Assembly: GCF_000971965.1 (NCBI RefSeq)
Contig: NZ_LAQP01000001.1
Coordinates: forward strand, 1-64,000
From: Paenibacillus wulumuqiensis
GTDB lineage: Bacteria; Bacillota; Bacilli; Paenibacillales; Paenibacillaceae
DNA: 64,000 bases
Direction of reading: 5' to 3'
The translations under genes and the position numbers were made by a program. Below are positions 28,300 through 38,013 of the stretch, in pieces (the stretch's first letter is position 1; every line of letters starts with the position of its first letter). The notes under the pieces are model-generated. The model saw nothing but the letters and a program-made list of their open reading frames with translations. It was not told the origin of the DNA and searched no databases.

Positions 28300-30693
28300 A
28301 TGGGTCAGATTCGTGTGCTGGATGAACATATCGCCAACCAGATTGCTGCCGGTGAAGTGGTCGAACGACCTGCATCGGTCGTCAAAGAACTCGTCGAAAA
28401 CGCAATTGATGCGCGTTCCACCCGGATAGATGTCCATATCGGTGAAGGTGGATTGGAATCGATTCGTGTGCATGATAACGGCCAGGGAATCGCCGCCGAG
28501 GATTGCGAGACTGCCTTTTACCGTCATGCGACCAGCAAATTGGTGGACGACCGTGATCTGTATCAGATTACCAGTCTGGGCTTCCGCGGGGAGGCACTGC
28601 CGAGTATTGCAGCCGTCTCCAAAGTGGAACTGCTCACTAGTGCAACCGATGACGGAGCAGGCAGACGTCTTGTTATCGAAGGTGGTACGCTGAAGAGCAA
28701 TGAGGATGATGCAGCTCCACGCGGAACCGATTTCCGGGTCAATTCACTATTTTACAATACGCCAGCACGGTTGAAATATATGAAAACCGTTCAGACTGAG
28801 CTGGGACATATCTCGGATATTATGTATCGTATGTCTCTGGCACATCCGGAGATTGCCTTTACCCTGAGGCATAACAGCAATCTGCTGCTGCAGACGCCGG
28901 GTAATGGCGATATGCTGCAGGTGATCGCTGCCGTCTACGGCACCTCAGCAGCCAAAATGGTGCTGCCGATTGAGCAGGATCATCTGGATTACCACATTAG
29001 CGGCTATATCGGCCGCCCGGAGATTGCCAGAGCCAACCGCAATGCCATGTCGGTCATCGTGAACGGTCGTTATATCAAGAGTTATGCCGTCAATCAGGCG
29101 ATTCTGAGAGCGTATCATACGCTGCTGCCGATCAACCGGTATCCGCTGACCGTGCTGCGTCTGACGATGCATCCGTCGCTGGTCGATGTTAACGTGCACC
29201 CGGCCAAAATGGAAGTGCGATTCAGCAAGGAAGCGGAACTGATGATGTTTGTGGAAGAGTCGGTACGCCAGACACTGCGTAAGGAAATACTGATTCCCCA
29301 CGCGACCAAGCAGACCGTCAAGCGCGGCAGCAGTGAGTCGATTATTCAGGAGCAGTTCAATTTTAATCGCACACCGGCTGTGAATCTTGAAAATGATCTG
29401 CAGGAGCCGGCAAGCTCTGCTGCGGCTTCATCCACTTTCAAGAATCCTGCACCAGTGATACGAACCGAACTGGGCGATCTGGATGCACCTTATATACCGC
29501 CATATACGGATCAGGATATTCCGGGAATTCCGAGCCGCTCCGATATGCCGGATGATCGTTTTGGACAGCAGACGGACAACGTAACTGCCGGCCCAGCAGC
29601 GAATACAATGGAGCAATCCGGTTCCAACGGGCTGCCTGAAGATACAGCCGGATTGCCAGCGAAAAAGGAGACAACGTCTTCTGCAGCAGGACAGCAAGAA
29701 GTTCTTTCAACAGACCAAACAGCTGCCCGGACAGAAACAGACATGGATTCAGCAGCTAATCATACAGAAGCCCAGCCGTCTACTGAAGCATTGGGTTCTG
29801 GGGCTGCTCATGTTCCATCAGCGAACCAGGATCAATTCTCTGTACCGACTGCCGAATATGCACAGCTGCCCGGAGGGGATACAAGCCTGCCGCAAGCGGG
29901 AGACACAGGCTCTGCACCGGTAGAATATGAACGCCATAATCCGTCGCAGTCAGCGGCCCAGCAGATCCGGGAACAATCCTATGCCCGTGACTATAATCGC
30001 CCGGCTGCCAAATCGTCATCACGGACGCAGCAGCGGCCAAGCGGAGCGAATCCGAATCGCAGCATTCCGGCCGAAATGATTTATGGAACAGCAGAGGAGC
30101 CGGGTCTGCCGCAGTTTCCGGAAATGAATCTGATCGGCCAGCATCATGGCACTTATCTGATCGCACAGAATGCGGAGGGATTATTTCTGATCGATCAGCA
30201 TGCTGCCCATGAGCGGGTCAACTACGAATTTTACTATGAGAAATTCGGCCAGCCGGAATCGGCATCCCAGGAGCTTCTGCTGCCGATTACACTGGAATTT
30301 ACACGCGCCGAAGCCGACAAGCTCAAGGATCGTCTGCACTGGTTTGAACGTGTCGGCGTCTATCTGGAGCATTTTGGCGGTCAGACGTTCCGCGTACGTG
30401 CCTATCCGTACTGGTTCCCCAAAGGCGAGGAAGCGCGTGTTATCGAAGAAATGGCCGAGTGGGTGCTCAGTGAACGCAAGATTGATCTGGCCCAGCTGAG
30501 AGAGCAGGCTTCCACGCTCTGTTCGTGCAAGGCATCCATTAAGGCCAACCAGAGAATCACCGAGGCCGAGGCGCAGGCACTGCTTGATCGCCTCGCCGCG
30601 TGCAGACAGCCTTATACATGTCCGCACGGCCGCCCGATTGTCGTATCCTTTTCCAGCTATGATCTGGAGAAAATGTTCAAACGGGTCATGTAA
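28300..30693 (+). CDS. mutL: DNA mismatch repair protein MutL (endonuclease type)
   Basis: A 797-residue protein. The N-terminal GHKL ATPase domain (about 1-330) shows IAAGEVVERPASVVKELVENAIDA, DNGQGI and TSLGFRGEALPSI. The C-terminal dimerisation domain (about 610-797) carries the nicking-endonuclease motif DQHAAHERVNYE, plus CSCKASIKANQ and CPHGRP, as in MutL of bacteria lacking MutH. Between them is an unusually long, Ser/Thr/Gln/Pro/Ala-rich linker of roughly 270 residues (about 335-605), longer than in B. subtilis. GGAGGGAGG precedes the ATG. Confidence 0.97.
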   Translation: MGQIRVLDEHIANQIAAGEVVERPASVVKELVENAIDARSTRIDVHIGEGGLESIRVHDNGQGIAAEDCETAFYRHATSKLVDDRDLYQITSLGFRGEALPSIAAVSKVELLTSATDDGAGRRLVIEGGTLKSNEDDAAPRGTDFRVNSLFYNTPARLKYMKTVQTELGHISDIMYRMSLAHPEIAFTLRHNSNLLLQTPGNGDMLQVIAAVYGTSAAKMVLPIEQDHLDYHISGYIGRPEIARANRNAMSVIVNGRYIKSYAVNQAILRAYHTLLPINRYPLTVLRLTMHPSLVDVNVHPAKMEVRFSKEAELMMFVEESVRQTLRKEILIPHATKQTVKRGSSESIIQEQFNFNRTPAVNLENDLQEPASSAAASSTFKNPAPVIRTELGDLDAPYIPPYTDQDIPGIPSRSDMPDDRFGQQTDNVTAGPAANTMEQSGSNGLPEDTAGLPAKKETTSSAAGQQEVLSTDQTAARTETDMDSAANHTEAQPSTEALGSGAAHVPSANQDQFSVPTAEYAQLPGGDTSLPQAGDTGSAPVEYERHNPSQSAAQQIREQSYARDYNRPAAKSSSRTQQRPSGANPNRSIPAEMIYGTAEEPGLPQFPEMNLIGQHHGTYLIAQNAEGLFLIDQHAAHERVNYEFYYEKFGQPESASQELLLPITLEFTRAEADKLKDRLHWFERVGVYLEHFGGQTFRVRAYPYWFPKGEEARVIEEMAEWVLSERKIDLAQLREQASTLCSCKASIKANQRITEAEAQALLDRLAACRQPYTCPHGRPIVVSFSSYDLEKMFKRVM

Positions 30694-30721
30694 TTGAAGT
30701 GTGAAGAAGAATGGAGAATGA

Positions 30722-31498
30722 ATGATGATAATTACAACAGGTGATGATCCCTCCCAGGCTACTTTGCAGCGTGCACAGCAGCTGGCAGTGGAATTCGCCG
30801 TTCCTTTTGTTCCACGGGGCGGACAGTCGGTAGCCAAGCTGGCTGCCCGTCATGGGGAACAGGACATTATTATACTGGTGAAAAATGAAGCAAGACTCGT
30901 CCGCCCGGGTGAGTCTGCGATGTTTTTCCATCCAAGCATGGCTTTTGTACGGGCCAAGCGCTTATTACAGGGAAAAGAGGACCCGATGATCACCGTATCC
31001 CGTCTGGAACCGGGAGATACCGTTCTGGACTGCACAGCGGGACTCGGGTCGGATTCACTGGTCTTTTCCCTGGCAGCCGGCTCGCAAGGACAGGTGACCG
31101 CACTGGAAAGCTCCGCTCCGCTGGCGGCGCTTCTGACAGAAGGTTTGCGCACTTATGTAAGCAATCTGGAGGCTGTCAATGCAGCGATGCGGCGCATTCG
31201 GGTAGTGCAGCAGGACCATAAGACCTACTTAAGCCAGCTGCCGGATAAAAGCGTGGATATCGTATACTTTGATCCCATGTTCCGTGAAGCGCTGCATGAG
31301 TCGGCTGCGATCGCGCCGCTGCGCGGCTTTGCCAATGATCATGCGCTTGATCCGGAGTCGATTTCTCATGCGATTCGCGTAGCTCGCAAAACGGTCATGC
31401 TCAAGGAAAAATGGGATAGTCCCGAATACGAGCGGCTTGGCTTTGAACGCATCCGCCGCAAGAATTCCAAAATTGAATATGGAGTGATTCACCTATGA
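30722..31498 (+). CDS. Class I SAM-dependent methyltransferase, RsmJ-like
   Basis: A 258-residue protein resembling the RsmJ/YhiQ (SAM_MT_29-type) family, members of which methylate guanosine in 16S rRNA. Visible are the glycine-rich SAM loop LDCTAGLGSDSLVFSLAAG (about residue 98) and the catalytic-type VDIVYFDPMF (about 180). A second ATG lies 3 nt downstream of the start; both fit the upstream GGAGAATGA. It lies between mutL and miaA and overlaps miaA by ATGA, so it is in the same transcript as both. Its rRNA target is inferred from family only. Confidence 0.82.
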   Translation: MMIITTGDDPSQATLQRAQQLAVEFAVPFVPRGGQSVAKLAARHGEQDIIILVKNEARLVRPGESAMFFHPSMAFVRAKRLLQGKEDPMITVSRLEPGDTVLDCTAGLGSDSLVFSLAAGSQGQVTALESSAPLAALLTEGLRTYVSNLEAVNAAMRRIRVVQQDHKTYLSQLPDKSVDIVYFDPMFREALHESAAIAPLRGFANDHALDPESISHAIRVARKTVMLKEKWDSPEYERLGFERIRRKNSKIEYGVIHL

Positions 31499-32472
31499 GC
31501 CTGGCAGCAGGAAAACCCAAATTACTGGTCCTTGTTGGCCCTACCGCTGTAGGGAAAACAGCCATTAGCATCGAGATTGCCAGGAGATTCGACGCCGAGA
31601 TTATCTCGGGTGATTCTATGCAGGTGTACCGTGGTATGAATATCGGTACAGCCAAAATCACCCCCGAAGAAATGCAGGGCATTCCTCATCATCTGATTGA
31701 TATTCATTCGCCGGACGAACCATTCTCGGTGGCCGAATTTCAGCAGCGCTGCCGGACACTGATTCCGGAGATTGCTTCCCGCGGCAAACTGCCTTTTATC
31801 GTCGGGGGCACCGGTCTTTATGTCGAATCGGTCAGCTATGAATTCCAGTTCAGTGAGACCGGAGCGGATGAGCAGTTCCGTCAGGAGCAGACCGATTATG
31901 CACTGGAGCATGGTGCACAGGCGCTGCATGACCGTCTGGCAGCGGTAGACCCAGAGTCGGCGACCCGTCTGCATCCCAATGACCAGAGACGCATTATAAG
32001 GGCTCTGGAAGTGTATCATATGACCGGAGTGAAACTTTCGGACCAGTTATCCCGGCAAATGAAGCAGTCTCCCTATGAATTATGTATCGTCGGTTTGACA
32101 ATGGATAGGGAAATGCTATATAAACGTATTGAAGCGCGGATTGATCAAATGCTGGAAGAAGGCCTGTTGGAGGAAGTGCAGCATCTGCTTGATCAGGGGT
32201 ATACTCCCGGAATGGTAGCCATGCAGGGACTCGGATACAAGGAAATTGCCGCGCATCTGTCAGGCGGTGTACCGCTGCAGGAAGCCGTCGTGCTGCTTAA
32301 GCGTGATACGCGCCGCTTTGCCAAACGGCAGCTGTCCTGGTTCCGCCATATGCAGGATATTCACTGGGTCGATGTAACGGATACGAATCATAGAGAACAG
32401 CATATCGATAAAGTATATGAGATCGTAGCAGGAAATTTATACAGAGACAGGGAATATACTTCAACAACTTAA
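31495..32472 (+). CDS. miaA: tRNA dimethylallyltransferase MiaA
   Basis: A 325-residue enzyme that adds a dimethylallyl group to adenosine 37 of tRNAs reading codons that begin with U. Motifs: LVGPTAVGKTAISI (P-loop), IISGDSMQVYRGMNIGTAK (conserved substrate-binding segment), PHHLIDIHSPDEPFSV and LPFIVGGTGLY. The ATG at 31495 overlaps the upstream stop as ATGA, indicating coupled translation. hfq follows about 90 nt downstream, a common bacterial order. Confidence 0.96.
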   Translation: MSLAAGKPKLLVLVGPTAVGKTAISIEIARRFDAEIISGDSMQVYRGMNIGTAKITPEEMQGIPHHLIDIHSPDEPFSVAEFQQRCRTLIPEIASRGKLPFIVGGTGLYVESVSYEFQFSETGADEQFRQEQTDYALEHGAQALHDRLAAVDPESATRLHPNDQRRIIRALEVYHMTGVKLSDQLSRQMKQSPYELCIVGLTMDREMLYKRIEARIDQMLEEGLLEEVQHLLDQGYTPGMVAMQGLGYKEIAAHLSGGVPLQEAVVLLKRDTRRFAKRQLSWFRHMQDIHWVDVTDTNHREQHIDKVYEIVAGNLYRDREYTSTT

Positions 32473-32561
32473 TTTGACATTCAGCTTAGCCAGGTATCAT
32501 ATTCGTATTACAATTGAGCATTTGCTAATGCTGAATTAATAATCATTTGGGGGTACGGTCA

Positions 32562-32801
32562 ATGAACAAGTCGATTAATATCCAGGATACTTTTTTAAAT
32601 CAACTGCGCAAGGAAAATATTCCGGTAACTGTTTACCTGGTCAACGGTTTTCAAATCCGCGGTACGATCAAGGCTTTTGATAACTTTACCATTATGGTAG
32701 ACAGTGAAGGACGCCAGCAAATGATTTACAAACATGCGGTGTCCACCTTCACACCATCGCGCAACGTATCCCTCATGCAGGATAACCAGAGCGAAGGCTA
32801 A
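32562..32801 (+). CDS. hfq: RNA chaperone Hfq
   Basis: A 79-residue protein forming a hexameric Sm-like ring that binds small RNAs and mRNAs. I chose the ATG at 32562 because GGGGG lies about 10 nt upstream; a TTG at 32547 would overlap that site. The Sm1 motif reads [24 protein letters not shown] and the Sm2 motif IYKHAVSTF (usual YKHA). The tail after the Sm domain is short and not acidic in the extended proteobacterial way, as in Bacillus Hfq. Confidence 0.95.
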   Translation: MNKSINIQDTFLNQLRKENIPVTVYLVNGFQIRGTIKAFDNFTIMVDSEGRQQMIYKHAVSTFTPSRNVSLMQDNQSEG

Positions 32802-32940
32802 TGCAAAAAAACGAAACCTTTAAGCTTCATATAGCGTCTTAATGAAGAGAAAGAATCGGACAGCCTCTCCAAAAGGGTTGTTCGTTTCTTTCCGTTAAAG
32901 GGGTTCAATTTGTTTTACCGAAAGGGAGTCAGAATGAGAT

Positions 32941-35613
32941 ATGCCTAGACAGAATCTATCCCGCAGTGACAAAAACCAACCACCAAAAAGAACAAGACCG
33001 GGACAGTCCAAACCCGCACCCAAAACAAAAAAGAAAAAGATAACCGCCAAGCGCGTGTTCTGGACGCTGTTCGGTGTAACGGCTTTAGGTATTTTTTGTG
33101 CACTGGCCGCTTATTTATTCATTATGGTAAGTGGGGAAAAAATCTACAAAGCAAATATCGATAAACTTGTGATCAACGAACCGACCAAAATCTACGACCG
33201 CAACGGTACGCTGATCGTTGAGCGTTCCGCACGGCAGGGTGATCCGGTCAAATACGAAGACCTGCCTCCAATGCTGGTAAATGCATTTGTAGCGACCGAG
33301 GACAGGCGCTTTTTTGATCATCAGGGGGTAGACCTCTGGTCTGTCGGACGTGCCGCGGTAAAAGATATTATCGCACGGTCGGCTGTAGAGGGTGGCAGTA
33401 CCATTACCCAGCAGCTGGCGAAAAACGTATTTTTGAATGATGATAAAACGTTCTTCCGTAAAGCGACGGAGCTTTCCATCGCACTGGCAATTGAGCGTGA
33501 TAAATCAAAGCAGGATATTATCACAACCTACCTGAACCGTATTTTCTTCGGTCGGGGCGCTTACGGAATCAAGGAAGCTTCCGAGACTTATTTTGGTACA
33601 AGTGATCTGAATAAGCTGAAGCTGTGGCAGATTGCCACGCTGGCGGGTCTGCCCAAAGCTCCTTCCCGTTATAACCCGCTCACCAATCCGGATTTGTCCA
33701 CGGAGCGTAGAGCGGTGGTACTTCAGCTAATGGCCGATCAGGGTTATATTACCAAAGCCGAAGCGGAAGAAGCCAAAGCGGTAGTGTACAAGAGTCCTGC
33801 CAACAGTTCCACCAAAGAATCGCACTATCAGGCTTTTGTGGAGTATGCGATGCAGGAAGCGGAAGATGTCACCGGATTGTCTTCGGATGATCTGACTCGT
33901 GGCGGATATAACATTTACACTACAATGGATGCCAAAGCCCAGCAAACGCTGGAAGATGCTTTCAAAAACGAAGATCTGTTTGAGAAGAGCGCGGATGATA
34001 TTCCTGTCCAGGGCTCCATGGTTATCGTCAATAATGATACCGGTGGACTGGTTGCGCTGCTCGGCGGCCGTAATTATCGCGAAGGTGACTTTAGCCGGGT
34101 TAACAGCCGCAGACAGCCAGGATCGGCGTTCAAGCCGATTGTATCCTATGCTCCGGCACTGGAATCAGGCAAATTTACACCAACTTCGCAGCTAAGCAAT
34201 GAAAAGCAGTGTTTTGGCAGCTACTGTCCGAGTAACCTGCATGGTTATTCCGGTACCGTCACTATGGCGGATGCGCTGCAAGAGTCAATTAATATTCCGG
34301 CAGTATGGACATTGAATCAGATCGGTGTCGATACAGGCGTTAACTTTGCCAAGTCACTTGGCTTTAAGTTCACGGATGCCGACCGTAACCTGGCGATTGC
34401 GCTGGGTGGTCTGAGCAGTGGTACCAATACGCTGGAAATGGCGCAAGCCTATCGCACATTTGCAGATGGCGGTAATTATACACAAGCCTATGCTGTGAAG
34501 AGTATTACGGATAATTCCGGCAAAGAAATTTACAAAAATGCAATGGACAGCAAATCAGTCATGAAGAAGCAGACAGCCGACGAGATGACCTCGATGCTGC
34601 AAAACGTTGTTAACGATGGTACAGGTAAACGGGCGCAAATCAATCGTCCGGTAGCCGGTAAAACCGGTACGACGCAGCACGGGATTGAAGGACTGCGCAG
34701 CAGTGCCAACCGTGATGCCTGGTTTGTCGGTTATACCAAAGAATGGACGGCAGCTGTCTGGATGGGATATGACAGACCGGATCGTAACCACTTGCTCAAT
34801 GAAAGCAGCGGCCGGGCAGCAGCGATGTTTGCTGCCGTAATGGGTCCGGCGCTGGAAGGTTATCCGGTGCAGAACTTTGATGCACCGCAGCAGGTCGCTG
34901 AACCTGTTCAACCGCAGCAGCCGGTAGAAGAGGAACCGGAAGCACCAAAAGTGGTAACCGGACTTTCGGCTTCGTATGATCAGGATAACCAGGCTGTGGC
35001 TCTGTCTTGGTCTGGAGTAGAAGGGGCATCAGGTTATACGGTATATCGTAAGGAAAGCTCGGAATCCCAGTTCACTGCGATATCCAGCGGCTCCGGGGGT
35101 ACTTCCCTTCAGGATGGCAGCATTACACCTGGTGCCACTTACGAATATTATGTAACAGCTACGACGGATGGCGGAGAATCCGATGCCTCGGATACGGTGC
35201 AGATTACCGTGGATCAGGCCCAGGAAGAACCTGTAGAACCGTCTGTGGATAATCCGGATGGTATCGTGCCGCCGGAAGGAATGCCAGAGACTCCCCCTAC
35301 AGGAGAAGAAGGGCCTGATAACGGCGGAGGCAACGGGAATGGCAATAATGGAAATGGTAATGGTAACGGAAATGGTAACGGTAACGGAAATAATGGAAAC
35401 GGCAACGGAAATGGTGGACCAAATGGTAATTCTCAGACACCAGCCGACAATGGAGGAACCACACCTCCAACAAATGGTTCAACCACGCCGGGAAGTGAAG
35501 GTACTTCTACCGATACCAGTGCACCATCTACCGGCATTACCGATCCTGCGGCAGCCACAGGAGATACGGGTAATACCCAGGGAGATTCGGCAGCGCCGAC
35601 AGATACCCAGTAA
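32941..35613 (+). CDS. Class A penicillin-binding protein (glycosyltransferase/transpeptidase) with FN3 domain and Gly-Asn tail
   Basis: An 890-residue bifunctional cell-wall synthase. Order: basic cytoplasmic N-terminus (1-33), one membrane segment (about 34-62), GT51 glycosyltransferase (EDRRFFDHQGVD and GGSTITQQLAKNVFL), transpeptidase with PGSAFKP (catalytic SxxK), SIN in ESINIPAVW, and AGKTGTT, then an FN3-like domain (KVVTGLSASYDQDNQAVALSWSG to SDTVQITVD), and a C-terminal stretch of Asn-Gly repeats, then Pro/Thr/Ser-rich low complexity. Glycosyltransferase extends glycan strands and transpeptidase crosslinks them outside the membrane. Similar to PBP1 (PonA) of Bacillus, which also has an FN3-like tail. 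GGGAG lies before the ATG. Its terminator is at 35625-35658. Confidence 0.93.
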   Translation: MPRQNLSRSDKNQPPKRTRPGQSKPAPKTKKKKITAKRVFWTLFGVTALGIFCALAAYLFIMVSGEKIYKANIDKLVINEPTKIYDRNGTLIVERSARQGDPVKYEDLPPMLVNAFVATEDRRFFDHQGVDLWSVGRAAVKDIIARSAVEGGSTITQQLAKNVFLNDDKTFFRKATELSIALAIERDKSKQDIITTYLNRIFFGRGAYGIKEASETYFGTSDLNKLKLWQIATLAGLPKAPSRYNPLTNPDLSTERRAVVLQLMADQGYITKAEAEEAKAVVYKSPANSSTKESHYQAFVEYAMQEAEDVTGLSSDDLTRGGYNIYTTMDAKAQQTLEDAFKNEDLFEKSADDIPVQGSMVIVNNDTGGLVALLGGRNYREGDFSRVNSRRQPGSAFKPIVSYAPALESGKFTPTSQLSNEKQCFGSYCPSNLHGYSGTVTMADALQESINIPAVWTLNQIGVDTGVNFAKSLGFKFTDADRNLAIALGGLSSGTNTLEMAQAYRTFADGGNYTQAYAVKSITDNSGKEIYKNAMDSKSVMKKQTADEMTSMLQNVVNDGTGKRAQINRPVAGKTGTTQHGIEGLRSSANRDAWFVGYTKEWTAAVWMGYDRPDRNHLLNESSGRAAAMFAAVMGPALEGYPVQNFDAPQQVAEPVQPQQPVEEEPEAPKVVTGLSASYDQDNQAVALSWSGVEGASGYTVYRKESSESQFTAISSGSGGTSLQDGSITPGATYEYYVTATTDGGESDASDTVQITVDQAQEEPVEPSVDNPDGIVPPEGMPETPPTGEEGPDNGGGNGNGNNGNGNGNGNGNGNGNNGNGNGNGGPNGNSQTPADNGGTTPPTNGSTTPGSEGTSTDTSAPSTGITDPAAATGDTGNTQGDSAAPTDTQ
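35325..35425 (+). repeat. Asn-Gly-coding tandem repeat inside the PBP gene
   Basis: Codons for N-G and N-N-G alternate with variable AAC/AAT and GGA/GGT/GGC usage for about 30 residues. The DNA is a 6-base unit repeat with synonymous variation, likely a flexible wall-spanning or length-variable tail. Confidence 0.85.
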
Positions 35614-35624
35614 GACGTAATTTC

Positions 35625-35658
35625 AAAAGCCTCCAATCCTATCGGTTGGAGGCTTTTT
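35625..35658 (+). terminator. Rho-independent terminator after the PBP gene
   Basis: AAAAGCCTCCAA (35625-35636) pairs with TTGGAGGCTTTT (35646-35657), then T. Confidence 0.9.
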
Positions 35659-35715
35659 GAGTGATACGGGCAAATATGCTATTCTGAAGTTACTTTGTAG
35701 GAAAGGGACACTTCC

Positions 35716-36261
35716 ATGAAACGTAAATTTGCAGATCGAGCGAACTGGCGACGCGTTATCCAGCGCAGCTATACACGTCGCTACGTCAATAATAGTATTT
35801 TTACAGGATATGTGACACTGTACCATATGAACCGCCTGCGTGAGCCTTTGTATAAAATCTACGGCGGACGCCGGTTCTGTATCGCAGCAGCAGAATATTC
35901 GTGGATGCAATACTATCCCGAGAACGCCAATTATGTCGTAACCGCCATGTTCGATGACAAGCAGGAGATTATCGAATGGTATATCGATATTTGCAAAACA
36001 CAGGGAGTGACGGACCAGGGAGTGCCCTGGTTTGATGATTTGTATCTGGATATCGTCGTAATGAAGGATGGGCAGATTTTCCTGTTGGACGAAGATGAGC
36101 TGGACGATGCGCTGCGTCGCAGAGTGATTACCGAGCAGGATTATGAACTGGCGCACCGTACTGCAAGCAAACTGCTCAAGCAGATTGATGCTCATGCATT
36201 TCCATTATTCTCCTTATCCCTTAAGCACCGTCAGAGTCTGTTTAACAGGGAACATCGCTAG
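35716..36261 (+). CDS. DUF402 protein, nucleoside tri/diphosphatase-like (Ntdp/YgaC type)
   Basis: A 181-residue protein that matches B. subtilis YgaC (Ntdp), a DUF402-domain phosphatase acting on nucleoside di- and triphosphates with metal. The DUF402 core is visible as YVVTAMFDDKQEIIEWYIDICK...VPWFDDLYLDIVVMKDGQIFLLDEDELDDAL. Acidic residues in WFDDLYLDIVV and DEDELDDA are the family metal-binding set. A separate short operon follows the PBP terminator with AGGAAAGGGA before the ATG. Confidence 0.82.
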   Translation: MKRKFADRANWRRVIQRSYTRRYVNNSIFTGYVTLYHMNRLREPLYKIYGGRRFCIAAAEYSWMQYYPENANYVVTAMFDDKQEIIEWYIDICKTQGVTDQGVPWFDDLYLDIVVMKDGQIFLLDEDELDDALRRRVITEQDYELAHRTASKLLKQIDAHAFPLFSLSLKHRQSLFNREHR

Positions 36262-36489
36262 CCCGAACACAGACTGCTGTATGTGTATCCAACTGACTGA
36301 ATGATAGTTAGGCTTTTGAAGAAGGGAATCCCCAAATCTTCCTGATCCGATTCATCTGCAGCAACAATGGTAAATATAGAACAAGTACATCATTGCACAA
36401 TGAAGCGGGTGCTGAATAACAGGATAGGGAGATTACTCTTCCTTTCCTGACAGACCCGGGCCATTATATCTTACAAGGAGCCGGATAAT

Positions 36490-37776
36490 ATGAAAAATGA
36501 AACTCACGATACGCAGACCGAGCAGCAGGCGAGAGCCGTACTGGTCAGTCTGTATACCCAGATGGATAAAAGAAATGGCGTTAACGCGGAAGGCTCGATC
36601 GAAGAACTGGTCAGTCTGGCCGAGACAGCAGGTGTAGAAGTGCTGGAGCAGCTAACGCAGAACAGGGAGACACCGGATTCACGCTGGTTTATTGGTAAAG
36701 GGAAAGTCGAAGAACTTCGCATTCTTGTCGATTCGCTGGAGGCGAATACGGTGATCTTTGACCAGGAACTGTCCGGTGCACAGGTACGTAACCTGGAAGA
36801 ACATCTGGATGCCAAAATCATTGACCGTACCCAGCTGATCCTTGATATCTTCGCTCAGCGTGCCAAGACGCGTGAAGGTATTCTGCAGGTGGAATTGGCT
36901 CAATACAGCTATCTGCTGCCACGCCTGTCCGGCCAGGGTAAAAACCTGTCCCGTCTGGGCGGTGGTATCGGTACACGGGGTCCCGGTGAGAGCAAGCTGG
37001 AGACAGACCGCCGTCATATTCGTTCCCGTGTTACCGATCTAAAGCGCCAGCTTGAAGAGGTTATGCGTCATCGTACACTGTACCGTGAACGCCGCAAAAA
37101 AGCAGGCGCAGTGCAGGTGGCGCTCGTCGGTTATACAAATGCTGGCAAATCGACCCTGCTCAAGCAGCTGACCGATGCAGATGTCTATATTCAGAACCAG
37201 CTGTTCGCTACCCTGGATCCTACTTCCCGCAATCTGGAACTGCCAGGAGGCAAAGAAATTGTGCTGACCGATACGGTTGGATTTATCCAGAATCTGCCGC
37301 ATGATCTGATTGCCGCTTTCCGTGCCACATTGGAAGAGGTGAATGAAGCCGATCTGATCCTCCATGTAGTAGATGCTTCTTCAGAGCGCAGAGATGAGCA
37401 AATGACAGTGGTAGACGAAATTCTCCAGGAACTCGGCGCGGGTAACAAGCCGCAGGTCATTTTATATAACAAAATCGATCTGTGTACGCCACAGCAGCAG
37501 GAGATGCTGCCTGTTGATCAGACGCATCTGCGTATCAGCGCCTACAATGAGCAGGATCTGGAAGCGGTCAAAAACATGGTTCAGGATCAGCTGGCAGGCG
37601 GCACACGCACTTATCGTATCCCGGCCGATCGTGGAGATCTGATCTCGCAACTGTACACATTCAGCAGTGTAGTAGATCAGGATTATGAAGATAATGATGC
37701 CCTGTTTACAGTAGAGATTAATCAGACCGATTATGATAAATTCGGTTATCGACTGCAGGAATATGAAATAAAGTGA
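36490..37776 (+). CDS. hflX: Ribosome-associated GTPase HflX
   Basis: A 428-residue GTPase that splits or rescues stalled 70S ribosomes. Visible: an N-terminal HflX domain with NTVIFDQELSGAQVRNLEEHLDAKIIDRTQLILDIFAQRA, the glycine-rich linker LSRLGGGIGTRGPGESKLETDRR, and the GTPase motifs VALVGYTNAGKSTLL (G1), DPTSRNL (G2), LTDTVGFIQNLPH (G3) and ILYNKIDL (G4). AAGGAG precedes the ATG at 36490. Confidence 0.95.
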   Translation: MKNETHDTQTEQQARAVLVSLYTQMDKRNGVNAEGSIEELVSLAETAGVEVLEQLTQNRETPDSRWFIGKGKVEELRILVDSLEANTVIFDQELSGAQVRNLEEHLDAKIIDRTQLILDIFAQRAKTREGILQVELAQYSYLLPRLSGQGKNLSRLGGGIGTRGPGESKLETDRRHIRSRVTDLKRQLEEVMRHRTLYRERRKKAGAVQVALVGYTNAGKSTLLKQLTDADVYIQNQLFATLDPTSRNLELPGGKEIVLTDTVGFIQNLPHDLIAAFRATLEEVNEADLILHVVDASSERRDEQMTVVDEILQELGAGNKPQVILYNKIDLCTPQQQEMLPVDQTHLRISAYNEQDLEAVKNMVQDQLAGGTRTYRIPADRGDLISQLYTFSSVVDQDYEDNDALFTVEINQTDYDKFGYRLQEYEIK

Positions 37777-37959
37777 CAGAATTGCGACATTTTGAATAAA
37801 GACTTCCCTTCACCCTACCGCTGCATGTAAAATATGAAGCGCGAAAGTTTACATTTTACGATGTAATCTGCACAGATGCGTCGTATTCATGTGAACAACG
37901 ATGCGCCGGCTTAGCCAGCAGCGCTGGTTTGTGGTAGAATGATGGAAGATGAATATGCT

Positions 37960-37994
37960 GATAGCCCGCCTTATATTCATAGGGGCGGGCTATC
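37960..37994 (+). promoter_or_regulatory. 11-bp perfect hairpin in the leader of the YnbB-like gene
   Basis: GATAGCCCGCC (37960-37970) pairs with GGCGGGCTATC (37984-37994), ending about 6 nt before the ribosome site GGGGAGA of the gene at 38014. It has no T run, so it is not an ordinary terminator; it could protect the mRNA or control access to the ribosome site. Confidence 0.5.
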
Positions 37995-38013
37995 ATTATG
38001 GGGAGAGACAGGA

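Noticed and set aside
35325-35425. Possible CRISPR-like or satellite repeat
   Set aside because: It is an in-frame Asn-Gly codon repeat within the PBP gene, without spacers.
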